Positions 29,028 through 37,413 are shown, counted from the stretch's first letter. The stretch: DNA of 64,000 nt from Alicyclobacillus tolerans (GCF_001447355.1 NZ_JXBW01000004.1:1-64000), one strand, 5' to 3'. Made by a program: numbers and translations. The notes: generated by a model not told the origin, from the sequence alone.

Positions 29028-30047
29028 ATGATTGTTTTACAGGCAAGCCATCTGAAAAAGAGCTATGACGGCGTTGAAGTGTTAATCGACGCTTCCGTCA
29101 TCATTCGCGCTGGCGATAAAGTGGGATTGGTCGGGGGCAACGGAGCTGGCAAAACGACGTTGCTTAAGCTCATCACCGGTGAAGAACAACCAGATGGGGG
29201 CACCATCGCGAAACGCGATGGCCTGCAAATGGGGTATGTATCGCAGTACGTGCAACCCGATGCAGCCACGACAGTTTACCAGTTTGTGGCCGAAGCGCAG
29301 AAACCTTTGCAGCTAATGGAGGCCAAACTGCGAGAACTCGAGACAAAGATGGCGGATCCCAACGTTTACACGAATGAGCAGCGATTTGCCGACATCACGC
29401 AAACCTACGAGCGGGCGGCCCATCAATTCGAACAAGCCGGCGGCTATGCTTGGCAAACCAATGTGCGCCGCGTGCTCGCGGGCCTACAGTTTACTGCCGA
29501 GATGCAACCCTTGCCCATATCGACACTAAGCGGTGGTCAGCGCACCCGGTTGGCGCTTGCGCGCCTACTCGTACAGCAACCGGATTTGCTCGTCCTCGAC
29601 GAACCAACCAACTATCTCGACACGGACACGCTCGCCTGGTTGGAAGGCTATCTTAAACACGACGAGGGTAGTCTGCTCGTCGTCTCGCATGATAGGTACT
29701 TTCTCGATGAGGTTACGACCCAGACAATCGCGCTCGAAGGTGGCATCACCCGCCACTACCCAGGCAACTATGCTGCCTATGTCCTGCAGTCACAACAGGA
29801 GCGGGAACAGCAGGCGAAGCTGTACGAACAACAGCAAGAGGAAATTGCCAGGCTCGAATCGTTTGTCCAAAAGAACATCGCGCGCGCCTCGACGACCAAA
29901 CGGGCCCAAAGTCGACGTAAGATGCTCGAGCGCATGGAGCGGGTGGAACGCCCCCGTGGCGACAGTCCAAGCGCACGAGTTGAATTCGAACCGCGCCGCC
30001 CGCCTGGCCGTGACGTGCTGCAAGTGTCCGATCTCACCATTGGCTAA
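29028..30047 (+). CDS. ABC-F ATPase, N-terminal part (split by in-frame TAA)
   Basis: This 339-residue reading frame holds the first ABC domain of an ABC-F ATPase: Walker A GGNGAGKTTLLKLI, signature LSGGQRTRLALARL, Walker B PDLLVLDEPTNYLD, and SHDRYFLDEV, followed by the charged inter-domain linker. ABC-F proteins act on the ribosome (translation factors or antibiotic protection). The frame stops at TAA 30045-30047 exactly where the second ABC domain begins (LQVSDLTIG then stop, where the family has GY). The second half continues in the same frame, so it is one gene with a nonsense codon. AAAGGAG seven bases before ATG 29028 sets the start. Position next to tsaD matches B. subtilis ydiF. Confidence 0.88.
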   Translation: MIVLQASHLKKSYDGVEVLIDASVIIRAGDKVGLVGGNGAGKTTLLKLITGEEQPDGGTIAKRDGLQMGYVSQYVQPDAATTVYQFVAEAQKPLQLMEAKLRELETKMADPNVYTNEQRFADITQTYERAAHQFEQAGGYAWQTNVRRVLAGLQFTAEMQPLPISTLSGGQRTRLALARLLVQQPDLLVLDEPTNYLDTDTLAWLEGYLKHDEGSLLVVSHDRYFLDEVTTQTIALEGGITRHYPGNYAAYVLQSQQEREQQAKLYEQQQEEIARLESFVQKNIARASTTKRAQSRRKMLERMERVERPRGDSPSARVEFEPRRPPGRDVLQVSDLTIG

Positions 30048-30056
30048 CCGCATCAC

Positions 30057-30995
30057 GTGGTGGCCCGAAACATCTCATTTCACCTGGAACGCGGTATGCG
30101 CCTGGCGATCCTAGGGCCAAATGGCGCCGGGAAATCGACGCTACTCAAGACGGTCGTTGGGCTTTTGCCAGCGGAAACCGGGCGGATCGAATGGGGGCAA
30201 CACGTCGAAGTTGGCTATTACGACCAAGAACAATCTGACCTGGACGACACGAAGAGCGTGATCGACCAAGTCTGGGACGAGCGCTTGGATTTGGACGAAA
30301 CGTCCATCCGCAAGGCCCTTGCACAATTTCTGTTTCGTGGCGAAGATGTCGTGAAGCCCGTCTCGGGACTGAGCGGTGGCGAACGCAGCCGTTTAAATCT
30401 ATGTCGCCTCATGCTACGGCAGGCGAATGTGTTGGTGATGGACGAGCCTACCAATCACCTGGACATTCCGAGCAAGGAGGCATTGGAGCAAGCTCTCACC
30501 GATTATAGCGGCACGCTGCTTTTCGTGTCACATGACCGTTATTTTATTGACGCGATTGCAACCCACATCGCCGTTCTAAAGCCGGATGGCTTGGTCAAAT
30601 ACCTCGGCAACTACACCGACTACCGTGAAAAGGTTGCTGAAAACGAGCGTATAGCAAGTATCGAACAAAGTGTGCAGAATGCGAAAGAGCACACTCGTCA
30701 TCCTGTAACTGTCGATGCGACAACGAGTCAATCCACGCGGCGCCGCATTCGCTCCAGTGACGTGCGCAAGCTACAGGACGAAATTGAAAAATGGGAGCGC
30801 ACAACTGCCGAACTGGAAGCAAGATTGACCGCCATTGGTATGGAGCAAAGCGAAGCGGCCGCAAAGCAGGACATCGACCGAATTCGAGCCCTGGAAGAGG
30901 AACGCGAACATGTCGAACAAGCTTGTCATCAAGCCCTGGAGAAATGGGAGCAAGCCTCATTGCAACTAGAGATGCTGCAATCTGAATCCGATTGA
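30057..30995 (+). CDS. ABC-F ATPase, C-terminal part (same frame as preceding half)
   Basis: This 312-residue frame contains the second ABC domain, with Walker A LGPNGAGKSTLLKTVVGL, signature LSGGERSRLNLCRL, Walker B VLVMDEPTNHLD and SHDRYFIDAI, then a C-terminal coiled-coil arm typical of the YdiF/Uup type. It is in the same frame as the upstream half, separated only by TAA and three further codons. The GTG at 30057 has no ribosome site, so it is unlikely to be translated alone. Full length without the stop would be about 655 residues, normal for the family. A strong terminator follows. Confidence 0.85.
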   Translation: MVARNISFHLERGMRLAILGPNGAGKSTLLKTVVGLLPAETGRIEWGQHVEVGYYDQEQSDLDDTKSVIDQVWDERLDLDETSIRKALAQFLFRGEDVVKPVSGLSGGERSRLNLCRLMLRQANVLVMDEPTNHLDIPSKEALEQALTDYSGTLLFVSHDRYFIDAIATHIAVLKPDGLVKYLGNYTDYREKVAENERIASIEQSVQNAKEHTRHPVTVDATTSQSTRRRIRSSDVRKLQDEIEKWERTTAELEARLTAIGMEQSEAAAKQDIDRIRALEEEREHVEQACHQALEKWEQASLQLEMLQSESD

Positions 30996-31010
30996 TCTTA
31001 TCGAGCATAC

Positions 31011-31064
31011 GAGGGCTGTCCCAAAACCAATTGTAAGATGGGGGTGGGACAGCCCCTCTTTTTT
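31011..31064 (+). terminator. Intrinsic terminator after the ABC-F gene
   Basis: Arms GGGCTGTCCC and GGGACAGCCC close a hairpin followed by CTCTTTTTT on the plus strand, just past the ABC-F stop codon. Confidence 0.9.
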
Positions 31065-31088
31065 CGGCTCCAATAAGCGCATGAACTT

Positions 31089-31586
31089 TCAGGATTTCAA
31101 AGCGAAGTTACCGAGTTCAGACGAGGACTGTTCTACGAGTAACCGTAGATTCTCGCCAATCGCGTCAAGATGCTTTTCTATGCTATTGACCTCATTGTGC
31201 ATGTCCGTAATGTGGTGCTCAAGCCGTGTCACCCTGATGCCGAGACTGCGAATCTCGACAGCCAGCTTGTGTATATCCGTATCCAGCCATGCGGGCAATT
31301 CGTCGATGCGCGCGCCAAGCACCTCTATGCGCTCATCCAGCCGCGTCGACAACTCGTCGATGCACCAGCGAAGCCCCTATGTGCGCTCATCCAACCGTGT
31401 GAACAATTCATCGATGCGTGCACCAAGCACATCCGTACGTTCGTCCAGCCGTGTGGACAATTCGTCGATGTGCGCCGACATCTCATTGATACGAGTCTCT
31501 AACATCCTCGAGAACGAGATGGTTTGAAGCTCTAGCTTTTCGTCCAAAACCGCGGTAAATATTTTAACCCACGTATCCTCGTGCAT
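31089..31586 (-). pseudogene. Repeat-built coiled-coil protein gene with in-frame TAG
   Basis: From ATG 31586 (GGGGAGGGG site) one frame runs to 31089 with a single TAG at 31377-31379; the two halves (69 and about 96 residues) are in the same frame. The protein would be a 165-codon helical coiled coil built of four 18-residue repeats such as IDELSTRLDERTDVLGAR, then a non-repeated heptad region (VTRLEHHITDMHNEVNSIEKH). I do not recognise a family; such proteins are often simple oligomerisation modules. The TAG falls inside repeat 2, whose following residues (GLRWC) also depart from the repeat, suggesting decay there. Either half may still be made; the 3' half has an in-frame ATG or GTG-type start possibility at 31352. 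Confidence 0.6.
31254..31469 (-). repeat. Four 54-bp tandem repeats encoding 18-residue coiled-coil units
   Basis: Four consecutive 54-base units each begin ATCGAYGARTTG on the minus strand and encode IDEL-type segments. Units 1 and 3 are nearly the same; unit 2 carries the TAG; unit 4 is diverged in its second half. Period 18 equals a heptad plus an 11-residue step, which is compatible with a continuous coiled coil. Confidence 0.8.
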
Positions 31587-31770
31587 CGGTGCCCCTCCCC
31601 GCGACCACCATTCCCAGGAATGACTGCTCGAATGAACATCAAGGTGTGGTTCCCCGACGTTTGGACTCAAATTACCATAGCTCCGATGACTCGTCTATGA
31701 AGTATGGCATATAAGATGATCCTTTCCGTTATGCTGCTCCTTCAGAAAGTGAAACACGGGAATTTTCAGT
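31587..31770. other. Non-coding stretch upstream of the coiled-coil gene
   Basis: No gene is supported here. It lies between the coiled-coil gene start and the DnaA-box cluster and presumably carries the coiled-coil gene promoter. Confidence 0.35.
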
Positions 31771-31878
31771 TTATCCACATTGTCCACCGACTTATCCACA
31801 GGCCTAACAACCTGTATTTCGAGCCTTTTCGACACTTTTCCACATGTTCCACAAGAATGAGACATAGGGTTATTCACA
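31771..31878. promoter_or_regulatory. Cluster of DnaA-box-like 9-mers
   Basis: Six 9-mers resembling the DnaA box TTATCCACA lie on the plus strand within 108 bases: TTATCCACA at 31771 and 31792 (both exact), TTGTCCACC at 31780, TTTTCCACA at 31836, TGTTCCACA at 31845 and TTATTCACA at 31870. Boxes 1-2 and 4-5 abut directly. The last one overlaps the tsaD stop. In B. subtilis a DnaA-box cluster is known, to my recollection, between gcp (tsaD) and ydiF, the same position. Such clusters titrate DnaA and restrain initiation. Confidence 0.75.
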
Positions 31879-32938
31879 GGTTAGGGACAATCTGTACGAC
31901 ATCTGGCCAGTTTCCATCCTGCCAATCCACAAGTGACAGTTGGGCGTACGCGTTAAGCGACAATGGACTCCAACGCCCTTGTTTTGCTCGCGGGTAAGCC
32001 GCCGCCGCAATCATCGCCGCGTTGTCGGTACACAGTTCAATCGGTGGAAACATTGCGCTTATTGAGAGCTCTTTCGCCAACTGAGACATCGCTTCGCGCA
32101 GGCCCCGATTGGCCGCCACACCGCCAGCCACCACAATCGTACGTGCCCCTGTGTGCACGGCGGCGCGCTTCGTCTTTTCGACCAAGACCTCGATCACAGC
32201 AGCTTGGAAACTCGCACATACGTCTTCGACCAACACAGCCTGCCCCCGATTCCTGCGCTTGACGATCTCGTTATTGACCGCAGACTTCAGCCCGCTGAAC
32301 GAAAAATCAAAGCTATCGTCTTCCAGCAGAGCTCGTGGAAACAGAAACGCATCCGGACGCCCGCGATGGGCGAGATCGTCGACCTTAGGACCGCCAGGGT
32401 ACGCCAGCCCAAGTAGCCTTGCCACCTTGTCATAGGCCTCTCCGGCCGCGTCGTCACGCGTCCCGCCAAGACGGGTAAAGCGAAATTCGGCATCGACGCT
32501 CAACAGCTCGGTATGCCCGCCAGAAACAACAAGGCACAAAAACGGCGGCGTCGCCCCAGTGCCCCCATCTGAAGCCAGCATAGCTGCCGCCACGTGACCG
32601 GCGATATGATGAACCCCAACAAGCGGCTTGCCAGTTGCCAAGGCGTACCCCTTTGCCGCCGATACGCCGACCAGCAGTGACCCAAGCAGGCCAGGGCCAC
32701 ACGTCACCGCAATCGCGTCAATATTCGACCACGTCATGTTCGCATCGAGAAACACTTGTTCCACGACCCTCGTGATATCCACAACATGCTGTCGCGATGC
32801 TACCTCAGGTACGACACCGCCAAAGCGCGCATGCAAGTCGATCTGGCTGGCAGTCACCTGGGCCAGCAGGTGTGTGCCATCTTGTACGATCGCGGCAGAC
32901 GTCTCGTCGCAACTCGTCTCAATTCCCAAGATGTTCAT
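31874..32938 (-). CDS. tsaD: tRNA N6-threonylcarbamoyladenosine synthase catalytic subunit TsaD
   Basis: TsaD transfers the threonylcarbamoyl group to A37 of ANN-decoding tRNAs, with TsaB and TsaE. The 354-residue product opens NILGIETSCDETSAAIV, has the metal-binding histidine region GVHHIAGHVAAAM, the kinase-like CLVVSGGHTEL, and VVAGGVAANRGLR. A start at ATG 32938 overlaps the rimI stop as ATGA and has GGGGAGG upstream. It closes the tsaE-tsaB-rimI-tsaD cluster. Confidence 0.97.
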   Translation of the reverse strand: MNILGIETSCDETSAAIVQDGTHLLAQVTASQIDLHARFGGVVPEVASRQHVVDITRVVEQVFLDANMTWSNIDAIAVTCGPGLLGSLLVGVSAAKGYALATGKPLVGVHHIAGHVAAAMLASDGGTGATPPFLCLVVSGGHTELLSVDAEFRFTRLGGTRDDAAGEAYDKVARLLGLAYPGGPKVDDLAHRGRPDAFLFPRALLEDDSFDFSFSGLKSAVNNEIVKRRNRGQAVLVEDVCASFQAAVIEVLVEKTKRAAVHTGARTIVVAGGVAANRGLREAMSQLAKELSISAMFPPIELCTDNAAMIAAAAYPRAKQGRWSPLSLNAYAQLSLVDWQDGNWPDVVQIVPNL

Positions 32939-33441
32939 CCCTGCACCTCCCCGTCCCCTGTCACGCGTGGTGGCAAATCGGCCCACATGATGATGGCATC
33001 CTCGTTGTTGTCGGTGTAGTACCCTTTGCGTATGCCTACCCGCTCAAAGCCATACTTGCGATATAGATTTTTGGCGATCTCGTTACTCACGCGCACCTCG
33101 AGTGTCATCTTGCGGCCCCCAGCCGCCATGCAGATGGACATCAGGGTCTTTAACAACGTCTCGCCCAACTTCAGACCGCGAAAATCAGGATCGACCGCAA
33201 TGTTGGTAATGTGACCTTCGTCCATAATCATCCAAAAGCCGGCGTAGCCGGCGATCCGTTGGTCGTACTCGGCGACGACATAGCGCGCCAGCCGATTCTC
33301 CACCAATTCGCCGATGAACGCCTGCCGCGACCAAGGCGCGGTGAACGAGCGATGCTCCACGCGCAATACCTGATCGAGATCGCGCAAGAGCATGCGTCGG
33401 ATCACCAGTCGCTCGGGATGCCAATCCTGTCGCTCCATCAT
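32935..33441 (-). CDS. rimI: Ribosomal protein S18-alanine N-acetyltransferase
   Basis: RimI is a GNAT enzyme that acetylates the N-terminus of ribosomal protein S18 (and possibly other proteins). The 168-residue product has IRRMLLRDLDQVLRVEHRSF, the acetyl-CoA loop VDPDFRGLKLGETLL, and LEVRVSNEIAKNLYRKYGF followed by GIRKGYYTDNNEDAIIM, which is the RimI-specific end. Start ATG 33441 overlaps the tsaB stop as ATGA with GGGAGG six bases upstream. Gene order tsaB-rimI-tsaD is conserved across Bacilli. Confidence 0.95.
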   Translation of the reverse strand: MMERQDWHPERLVIRRMLLRDLDQVLRVEHRSFTAPWSRQAFIGELVENRLARYVVAEYDQRIAGYAGFWMIMDEGHITNIAVDPDFRGLKLGETLLKTLMSICMAAGGRKMTLEVRVSNEIAKNLYRKYGFERVGIRKGYYTDNNEDAIIMWADLPPRVTGDGEVQG

Positions 33442-34163
33442 GTCGAACCTCCCTCGGACGCGGCTTGCCACTTCGCTTCAGCTTCCACAAGAAGAGCATA
33501 AACCGGCGCCAATGCATGTAGACCATCGCCGGTGTAAACGGCGTATTCGGGGCACTTGCCAAGTTCGAGCAGCGCCTGTGGCATCAGCCCTGAGAGCGCT
33601 CCCCATGTGAGCGATCTCGCCACATGCGTCGGCATGGGCCAATCTCTTTGCAAGTCGTGGACGATAAGCGCATCCTCGCCATCGCCCACCACCTGCAACC
33701 ATGACGCAATGGGCAGAACTTGAATGTCGCAGTCACGCACAAAGCGCTCGTCGACAGAACGTGTATAACAAGCGCCAAACGCGCGGCCACGACGCGCATT
33801 CAACATCACCACGATGCGGTGCGGCAAGCCGTTGGCAGTCTCCGCGAGCACTGCCGCGCGTGCCATGGCGTCGACGGTGGGCACGGCAACCACTGGCACC
33901 CGAAGGGCGTGCCCCATCGCCTTCGCCGTCGCCACCGCCATGCGCACACCTGTGTAACTGCCAGGTCCGACGCCCGTCACGATGCGCTCCACGTCCCTCA
34001 TCGCGAGGCCGGCGCTCGCCAAGGCAAACTGCACGGAGGGCTGCAGCAACCGCGAGTGCCCCCGCGGTACGCGCTGGATGACGCCGCTCAACAGCCTGCC
34101 ATCGCTTGTACCTGCGCCGACAGCCAGCGTATCGGTCGCGGTATCCATTGCGATCACGCCCAT
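33438..34163 (-). CDS. tsaB: tRNA threonylcarbamoyladenosine biosynthesis protein TsaB
   Basis: TsaB is the inactive paralogue and partner of TsaD in t6A synthesis. The 241-residue product opens GVIAMDTATDTLAVG, has HSRLLQPSVQFALASAG and the diagnostic VGPGSYTGVRMAVATAKAM. It lacks the TsaD metal histidines, as expected. ATG 34163 overlaps the tsaE stop as TGATG, so the genes are coupled. Confidence 0.95.
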   Translation of the reverse strand: MGVIAMDTATDTLAVGAGTSDGRLLSGVIQRVPRGHSRLLQPSVQFALASAGLAMRDVERIVTGVGPGSYTGVRMAVATAKAMGHALRVPVVAVPTVDAMARAAVLAETANGLPHRIVVMLNARRGRAFGACYTRSVDERFVRDCDIQVLPIASWLQVVGDGEDALIVHDLQRDWPMPTHVARSLTWGALSGLMPQALLELGKCPEYAVYTGDGLHALAPVYALLVEAEAKWQAASEGGST

Positions 34164-34654
34164 CAGCCAACCCACTCCTTCATTCGTGCACAAGCGCTCG
34201 CGCCGACCGCCTGCGCGCGAAACACCCGCTCACCGCCTGCCAATGGCGCGATAACGATGTCCAAGTATGTATCCAAGCACCTTCGCACGCCCTGCGGCCA
34301 CTCAATCAGCACGATGCGCGAACCATCGAAATAATCGTCAAAGCCAATGCCAACAAGCATGTCCTCGCTTAGTTGCGCCAGCGGATCGTCCGGATCGTCG
34401 TACAGTCGATATAAGTCCATATGAACGAACGGCTCTCTGCCTTCGTATTCGCCGACAATGGTGAATGTTGGGCTCGTCACCTCGCTGCGGACGCCGACGC
34501 CGCGCGCGACAGCCTTCGCAAAGCGCGTCTTGCCTGCACCGACGGGGCCGCTTAACAGCACGACGTCCCCGGGCTTGAGTACCTGTCCCAGACGCTCGCC
34601 CAATTGATCGGTCGCGCTGGGGGTGTGAGCGACCTGTTCCCACTGTTCCTGCAT
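34163..34654 (-). CDS. tsaE: tRNA threonylcarbamoyladenosine biosynthesis ATPase TsaE
   Basis: TsaE is the small ATPase that resets the TsaB-TsaD complex during t6A synthesis. The 163-residue product has Walker A GPVGAGKTRFAKAVARG, the switch region SPTFTIVGEYEG, HMDLYRLYD, and the IVLIEWPQG segment. It begins 15 bases after thiL and is followed by tsaB with an overlap. Confidence 0.95.
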   Translation of the reverse strand: MQEQWEQVAHTPSATDQLGERLGQVLKPGDVVLLSGPVGAGKTRFAKAVARGVGVRSEVTSPTFTIVGEYEGREPFVHMDLYRLYDDPDDPLAQLSEDMLVGIGFDDYFDGSRIVLIEWPQGVRRCLDTYLDIVIAPLAGGERVFRAQAVGASACARMKEWVG

Positions 34655-34669
34655 GCCAAATCTCCATTT

Positions 34670-35647
34670 CTATCGCGATGTAAAGTGGTTGTATCCCTTT
34701 GCTTCGACGACCTCCAGCCCACTCGCTGTCCGCATGACAACGCCATCTCCGTCTTCACAGCGCCCGATAGCTGTCACCGGCACATTGTACAGATTTGCGG
34801 CTGCGAGCAAGCGCGCAAACGCCTCGCGCGGGGCGGCGCCGACGAGTTCGTAATCCTCGCCGCCGTACAACGCATAGTCGACGGCCGGCCGGCCTGCAAA
34901 GCGTGCATACTCCTTGACCTCTGGTCGAATGGGCAGCTGATTCTCGGCAATCACACAGCGAACGCCGCTCGCCGTTGCGATTTCGTTCAACTCGCTCGCC
35001 AGACCATCGCTTACGTCGTTTAAGGCGGAAACACCTGCCCGCGCCGCTGCAAGGCCCAAACCGACACGCGGAGTCGGCCGCTGATGACAGCGTGCTAATG
35101 CCGCCTGTGTCACCGGTGACGCACTGTACTTCCCTTGTAACACGTCCAATCCAGCCGCTGATCCACCGAGCCATCCGGTGACAAACAGGATGTCTCCAGG
35201 TCTCGCGCCGCTGCGCAGGATGGGGCGCTCTGCCTTGCCGACAAGCGCGATGGAAACGGTGAAAGGTCCTGACGTCGAAACGACGTCACCGCCGACGACG
35301 CTACAACCAAACTCGGAACAAGCCTCTGCCAGCCCATCGTAAAGCTCCGCCAACTCCGCTTCACGCCAGCTCGGCGACACCGCCAGCGTCACCGTCGCCC
35401 ACAGCGGTTCGCCGCCCATCGCAGCAATATCACTGATGGAGACGGCGAGTGATTTGTAGCCCAGATTGTGTCGAGTTATGGTCGACTCCAAAAAGTGAAC
35501 ACCTTCAACCAGTGCATCGGTCGTCAGCACGAGTTGACCTCTTGGCGGCGTCACCACCGCGGCGTCGTCGCCAGCCGCGACAACGACATCGGGGCGTGGT
35601 ACAGGCAAGCGCTCTAGCAACGCGCGAATGAGCGCAAATTCGTCCAT
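34670..35647 (-). CDS. thiL: Thiamine-monophosphate kinase
   Basis: ThiL phosphorylates thiamine monophosphate to thiamine diphosphate. The 325-residue product, related in fold to PurM, begins DEFALIRALLERLP and shows GDDAAVVTPP, TTDALVEGVHFLE, KSLAVSISDIAAMGGEP and VVGGDVVSTSG, with a C-terminal YALYGGEDYELVGAAP. GGAGG eight bases before ATG 35647 favours this start over the open upstream part. It heads the thiL-tsaE-tsaB-rimI-tsaD run, a conserved order in Bacilli. Confidence 0.95.
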   Translation of the reverse strand: MDEFALIRALLERLPVPRPDVVVAAGDDAAVVTPPRGQLVLTTDALVEGVHFLESTITRHNLGYKSLAVSISDIAAMGGEPLWATVTLAVSPSWREAELAELYDGLAEACSEFGCSVVGGDVVSTSGPFTVSIALVGKAERPILRSGARPGDILFVTGWLGGSAAGLDVLQGKYSASPVTQAALARCHQRPTPRVGLGLAAARAGVSALNDVSDGLASELNEIATASGVRCVIAENQLPIRPEVKEYARFAGRPAVDYALYGGEDYELVGAAPREAFARLLAAANLYNVPVTAIGRCEDGDGVVMRTASGLEVVEAKGYNHFTSR

Positions 35648-35811
35648 CTTCGATGCCTCCAACGGAGCCCCCGCCTTAAGCAGGAGGCGTGATCGCATCC
35701 ATTCACATTGGCTTCATGATAGCAATTTTGTGGACGAATTGCTTGTGACGGCGCATGTGTCGGTGCACTTGTCCATAGACATGAAAAAGGATTGGCAAGC
35801 GAGGTGGGCGT

Positions 35812-36441
35812 ATGGAGTGGATTCCGCAAATACTTCAATATGTTACCGCCGGCCTGGTATATCTCGGATATCCCGGCGTGTTTGTGGCGATGGTGATGGA
35901 AGGGCTCGGACTGCCTTTCCCGGGCGACGTGTTCCTCGCATTTTACGGATACTCGGTGGCTGAACACAGCATGCATGGCATCACCGTGTTTTGCTTTGGC
36001 ACGCTCGGTTATTTCACCGGCGTATCCATCGTGTTCTTACTCACGCGCCGATTCGAGAAGGTGTTGTTGCGGCCCCTGTACCAGATGCGGCTACTCAACG
36101 AAGCGCGCTTGCAGAACACCGGCGGACTCATGGATCGCTATGCGGCCCTCGTCCTTATTCCTGGCCGCTTTCTCCCGGGTATCCGTTCTCTAAGCACCTA
36201 TGCGGCCGCACTGAGCACGATGCCATACGCTTCATTTGCACTGTATTCCATCGTCGGCTCCATCGTTTGGTGTGGTGCCTGGCTAGGCCTAGGGTACTGG
36301 TTTGGCGAAAATGTCGACGCCATGATGAAGCATGTGCAAACGACACTGATGTGGGTTACCATCGTTCTCGTTGCAGGTGCTATCGCATACTGGCTACTGC
36401 GCAAATGGCAGGCCGCATTGGATGTGAGGAACAAAAAGTGA
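35812..36441 (+). CDS. DedA-family membrane protein
   Basis: The 209-residue membrane protein has about five hydrophobic segments and the DedA/SNARE-associated signature: GLPFPGDVFLAF near the N-terminus and RYAALVLIPGRFLPGIRSL in the middle, which carry the conserved acidic and arginine residues. DedA proteins affect membrane physiology, and some are now viewed as lipid-carrier flippases; which lipid here is unknown. It is co-transcribed with the DUF1450 gene through a four-base overlap. Confidence 0.92.
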   Translation: MEWIPQILQYVTAGLVYLGYPGVFVAMVMEGLGLPFPGDVFLAFYGYSVAEHSMHGITVFCFGTLGYFTGVSIVFLLTRRFEKVLLRPLYQMRLLNEARLQNTGGLMDRYAALVLIPGRFLPGIRSLSTYAAALSTMPYASFALYSIVGSIVWCGAWLGLGYWFGENVDAMMKHVQTTLMWVTIVLVAGAIAYWLLRKWQAALDVRNKK

Positions 36442-36668
36442 GTGAGCGTGTATTTTGCATCGAATGGTGTGTGAAAAATGAACGGTTTGGCACGCGCGAC
36501 GCTGTGGAAAGTATCGTCGACAAACCTGTCAGCCACCGCCGTTACGCCTGTCTTGACCTGTGTGAAATCTGTATGCGGCAACCATTTGCCGTGATGGACG
36601 ATCGCGTTGTCACAGCCGATGATGCGCGGACACTTCGTGAAATGCTCCTTCACCCAAGCCTTGGATGA
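36438..36668 (+). CDS. DUF1450 (YuzB-like) protein
   Basis: The GTG start overlaps the DedA stop as GTGA. The 76-residue product has FCIEWCVKNERFGTRDAV followed by CLDLCEICMRQPFAVMDDR, the cysteine-rich layout of DUF1450 proteins such as B. subtilis YuzB. The three clustered cysteines may bind metal or a thiol cofactor, but the function is not known. A strong hairpin terminator follows immediately. Confidence 0.85.
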   Translation: MSERVFCIEWCVKNERFGTRDAVESIVDKPVSHRRYACLDLCEICMRQPFAVMDDRVVTADDARTLREMLLHPSLG

Positions 36669-36673
36669 GATGC

Positions 36674-36718
36674 AAAAGGCCGACGCGGGCCGTTTCCCCG
36701 GCTCCCGTCGGCCTTTTT
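36674..36718. terminator. Bidirectional intrinsic terminator
   Basis: Arms AAAAGGCCGACG and CGTCGGCCTTTT form a long stem, with an inner CGGGCC/GGCTCC extension. T runs on both strands serve the DUF1450 gene (plus) and the DUF2922 gene (minus). Confidence 0.88.
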
Positions 36719-36735
36719 GCCAAGCACCTAACACG

Positions 36736-36954
36736 TCAGGATACGCTCGATGTGTCGGTCTGTGTCTGCTCGGCTGGCAAGGCGCTGACAATCTTCCCCT
36801 GTGGCATCGCAAAGATCCCCTTACTGACAATCATCTGCGCCGCAGCGTCGACTAACGAGGCCTCCACTGGCTGTTTGGGGCTCGGGATGCTAATGCGAAC
36901 CTTCTTATTCTGATCTGTCATAAACGCCAAGTGCAATGCGAATTTCGTAGCCAT
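36736..36954 (-). CDS. DUF2922 protein
   Basis: This 72-residue protein fits DUF2922, a short Bacilli family: an N-terminal KFALHLAFMTDQNKKVRISIP strand pair and a VDAAAQMIVSKGIFA segment. Function is unknown. It directly follows a DUF1659 gene; DUF1659 and DUF2922 genes are commonly paired in Firmicutes, which supports both calls. Confidence 0.82.
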   Translation of the reverse strand: MATKFALHLAFMTDQNKKVRISIPSPKQPVEASLVDAAAQMIVSKGIFAMPQGKIVSALPAEQTQTDTSSVS

Positions 36955-36989
36955 CGATAATCCCCCTCTACGTCACCCACGCGATTGCT

Positions 36990-37265
36990 TTACGCCGTCG
37001 TGCCTGTATTTGTACCTGTCGTGCCACCGGTTTGCCCGGCTCCGCCAGCATCCGACAAAGCGGTGACATCGACGCGCGAAATCTGCATCAGCGGTTCGTC
37101 AATCAACGCCGCCAAAGCCTGTCCCACCGCCAAAATGTCGTCGTTTGCCGCGCCAGGCGAGACATACGCGAACTTGTGCACCTTCACCTGTGCCTGTCCG
37201 TTTGCCTTTGTACCTGACTGCGTCTGCAACTGAAGCGTCGTTCCCACTGCCGTGGTCTGTGCCAT
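36990..37265 (-). CDS. DUF1659 protein
   Basis: This 91-residue protein matches DUF1659: GTTLQLQTQSGTKANGQ, then KVHKFAYVSPGAANDDILAV and LMQISRVDVTALSD. The final 18 residues are a low-complexity Gly/Thr tail. GGAGG eight bases before ATG 37265 decides the start within a longer open frame. It lies upstream of and is probably co-transcribed with DUF2922. Function is unknown. Confidence 0.82.
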   Translation of the reverse strand: MAQTTAVGTTLQLQTQSGTKANGQAQVKVHKFAYVSPGAANDDILAVGQALAALIDEPLMQISRVDVTALSDAGGAGQTGGTTGTNTGTTA

Positions 37266-37413
37266 CGTCGTGGCCTCCTTTCTGCACCTGCCATGAAACG
37301 GCGGATGCACTCCAGGAAATGCACCACAAACATCGAGATGGGGACAGCCTTTTGTGTATAGTAAAGCCTCCCGAGGGAATTTTATCCCAGAGAGGTATCT
37401 GGAGGTGAATACG

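Noticed and set aside
31704-31997. Plus-strand 97-codon frame through the DnaA-box cluster
   Set aside because: It is antisense to tsaD and is driven by the repeated TTATCCACA sequence; no family.
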